From the NCBI GenBank assembly GCA_025463365.1, contig JAOBWM010000026.1, forward strand, positions 1-40,244: DNA of 40,244 bases. The letters are read 5' to 3'. The position numbers and the translations under genes were made by a program. Every line of letters starts with the position of its first letter. Within the stretch, counting starts at the first letter, position 1. Positions 39,221 through 40,244 of the stretch are shown here, in pieces. The notes below the pieces were generated by a model. It had not been told where the DNA came from and did no database searches. It saw nothing but the letters and a program-made list of their open reading frames with translations. The DNA is from Acidimicrobiales bacterium. GTDB taxonomy: Bacteria > Actinomycetota > Acidimicrobiia > Acidimicrobiales > Iamiaceae.

Positions 39221-39661
39221 ATGAACAGCTTCGGCTACAAGCTCATGCTCCTGCTGCACATCTTGGCGGTGATCGTCGCGTTCGCGCCGGCGTTCGTGTG
39301 GCCGATCGTGTCCGTGCAGCTCAAGAAGCAGGGAAAGCCGGTCGGTCCGGCGATCGGGGCCCTCGCCGCCGGCAACACCGTGCGGGTGCACGGACCGGCG
39401 CTGGTCCTGGTGGGCTTCTTCGGATTCGGGCTCGTCGGCATGAGCGACAAGGCCTGGGATTTCAGCCAAGCCTGGATCTCAGCCGCATTGCTCGTCTGGT
39501 TCCTCATGCTGGGCGCGTTGTTCGGGCTGCTCCTCCCGGCCGAGAAGCGGGCGGCCACCGGTGATGCCGGTGCTGAGAGGATCACGTCCATGGCCGGCGG
39601 GATCCTGCACCTGCTGCTGATCGTGATGCTCTACCTGATGGTGTGGAAGCCCGGCGTCTGA
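39221..39661 (+). CDS. DUF2269-like integral membrane protein
   Basis: The 146-residue protein has about four membrane helices (roughly 5-27, 55-77, 88-108 and 124-142). The pattern KLMLLLHILAVIVAFAPAF at the N-terminus and the small Gly-rich third segment resemble the DUF2269 group. The function is unknown. TCGGAGGTCACCG precedes ATG 39221 and a TAGGTT hexamer at 39186-39191 may be the -10 box. Confidence 0.82.
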   Translation: MNSFGYKLMLLLHILAVIVAFAPAFVWPIVSVQLKKQGKPVGPAIGALAAGNTVRVHGPALVLVGFFGFGLVGMSDKAWDFSQAWISAALLVWFLMLGALFGLLLPAEKRAATGDAGAERITSMAGGILHLLLIVMLYLMVWKPGV

Positions 39662-39713
39662 TCTGGTCGCCGATCTGGTCGCGCCATCGGGCGCGCGTCG
39701 GTAGCGTCGCCCT

Positions 39714-40244
39714 GTGCATCCCATCGAGCGGCTCCGCTACGTGGCTCGGGCCACCGGTGCGCCTGACGACGATGTGGTGCGCGAGGCGGCGGCATCGCTC
39801 GCCGGGTTCGCCGAAGATCCGACGTCGCTCGTCACGGCGTGCCGCCGGCTGATCGACCGCCACGCCGGCAACGGGGCCATCTGGTGGCTGTGCGCCCGGA
39901 CGCTCGTCGCCGCCGATCCGGCCGACGAGGCATGGCGCTGCCTGGACGACCTCACCACCGACCCGACGATGGACGAGCTCTCCCACGCCATTCCCGACGG
40001 GGCGCGCGTCGTCGTGATCGGTTGGCCCGAGCGGCTCGCCCCGGCCTTGTCGCGCCGGGGTGACCTCGAGGTGCGCGTGGTCGACGTGGAGGGCGACGGG
40101 CCCGGCTTCGTCCGGCTCCTCGAGCGCCTCGACGTCCCTGCGGTCGACGTCGCGGTCACCGGCCTGGCGGCCGCCGTCGCCGCGAGCGGCGTCGTCGTGC
40201 TGGACGCGGCCGCGGTGGGGCCCGAGATCGCGCTGGCCGCGCCC
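39714..40244 (+). CDS. hypothetical protein, N-terminal part, runs off the window end
   Basis: From GTG 39714 the frame stays open to the last base (177 codons). It begins VHPIERLRYVARATGAPDD, with a helical N-terminal region and a later alternating strand/helix region (ARVVVIGWPERLAPALSRRGDLEVRVVDVEG, then VAVTGLAAAVAASGVVVLDAAAVGPE) that looks like the Rossmann-type half of eIF2B-alpha/MtnA-like proteins. That likeness is tentative. A TAGCGT hexamer (39702-39707) ends 6 bp before the GTG, which suggests a leaderless message. Confidence 0.72.
   Translation, partial: MHPIERLRYVARATGAPDDDVVREAAASLAGFAEDPTSLVTACRRLIDRHAGNGAIWWLCARTLVAADPADEAWRCLDDLTTDPTMDELSHAIPDGARVVVIGWPERLAPALSRRGDLEVRVVDVEGDGPGFVRLLERLDVPAVDVAVTGLAAAVAASGVVVLDAAAVGPEIALAAP

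Overview
The window is high-GC chromosomal DNA from an actinobacterium, most likely of the class Acidimicrobiia (inferred). The basis is very high GC, many GTG and TTG starts, a tRNA without an encoded CCA end, four enzymes of F420-linked families, a DUF4214 secreted protein, a mycobacterial LigB-like DNA ligase and a chromosomal AAC(2')-type acetyltransferase. No phage, plasmid, IS or CRISPR locus was recognised.

Layout. 1-2.5 kb: the 3' end of dinB, a small unknown gene, tRNA-Leu(TAA), then a minus-strand pair (F420 nitroreductase and DJ-1/PfpI protein). 2.5-11 kb: a row of plus-strand genes, largely exported: an unknown protein, a 1,223-residue modular metalloprotease-like protein, a CocE-type lipoprotein hydrolase and an L,D-transpeptidase lipoprotein. 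11-14.4 kb: an LLM oxidoreductase and an acyl-CoA synthetase on the minus strand, separated by 890 bp of repeats. 14.5-21.3 kb: a PhoD-like phosphatase, a small GNAT protein, two LLM oxidoreductases, an alpha/beta hydrolase coupled to an MBL hydrolase, and an SDR. 21.3-24.1 kb: a lipoprotein, a serine hydrolase and an EEP-family hydrolase. 24.1-30.5 kb: a PutA-type bifunctional proline catabolic enzyme, ATP-dependent DNA ligase and an ABC-F ATPase. 30.8-34.7 kb: an acyl-CoA dehydrogenase, AAC(2')-like acetyltransferase and an APH-kinase/DUF6285 fusion. 34.7-40.2 kb: a membrane protein, divergent class I and class II fumarases, a thioredoxin-fold protein, a DUF2269-like membrane protein and a gene running off the end.

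Metabolic theme: fatty or hydroxy-acid activation (acyl-CoA synthetase, acyl-CoA dehydrogenase, APH-DUF6285), proline to glutamate, fumarate to malate, and F420/flavin redox enzymes. Most genes are single housekeeping or accessory units rather than one large operon.

The most unusual signal is intergenic. About twenty nested dyads of 43-49 bp occur in seven clusters. They fall into five families whose outer arms differ in sequence. In nearly all of them the apical loop reads CCCA on one strand and is closed by a GC-rich inner stem. Four of the five families begin TTC(T) and end (A)GAA. The 46-bp family has nine copies; another family is a tandem array built from the 3' end of the acyl-CoA synthetase gene. 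I know of no described element with this design, but I could not search databases.
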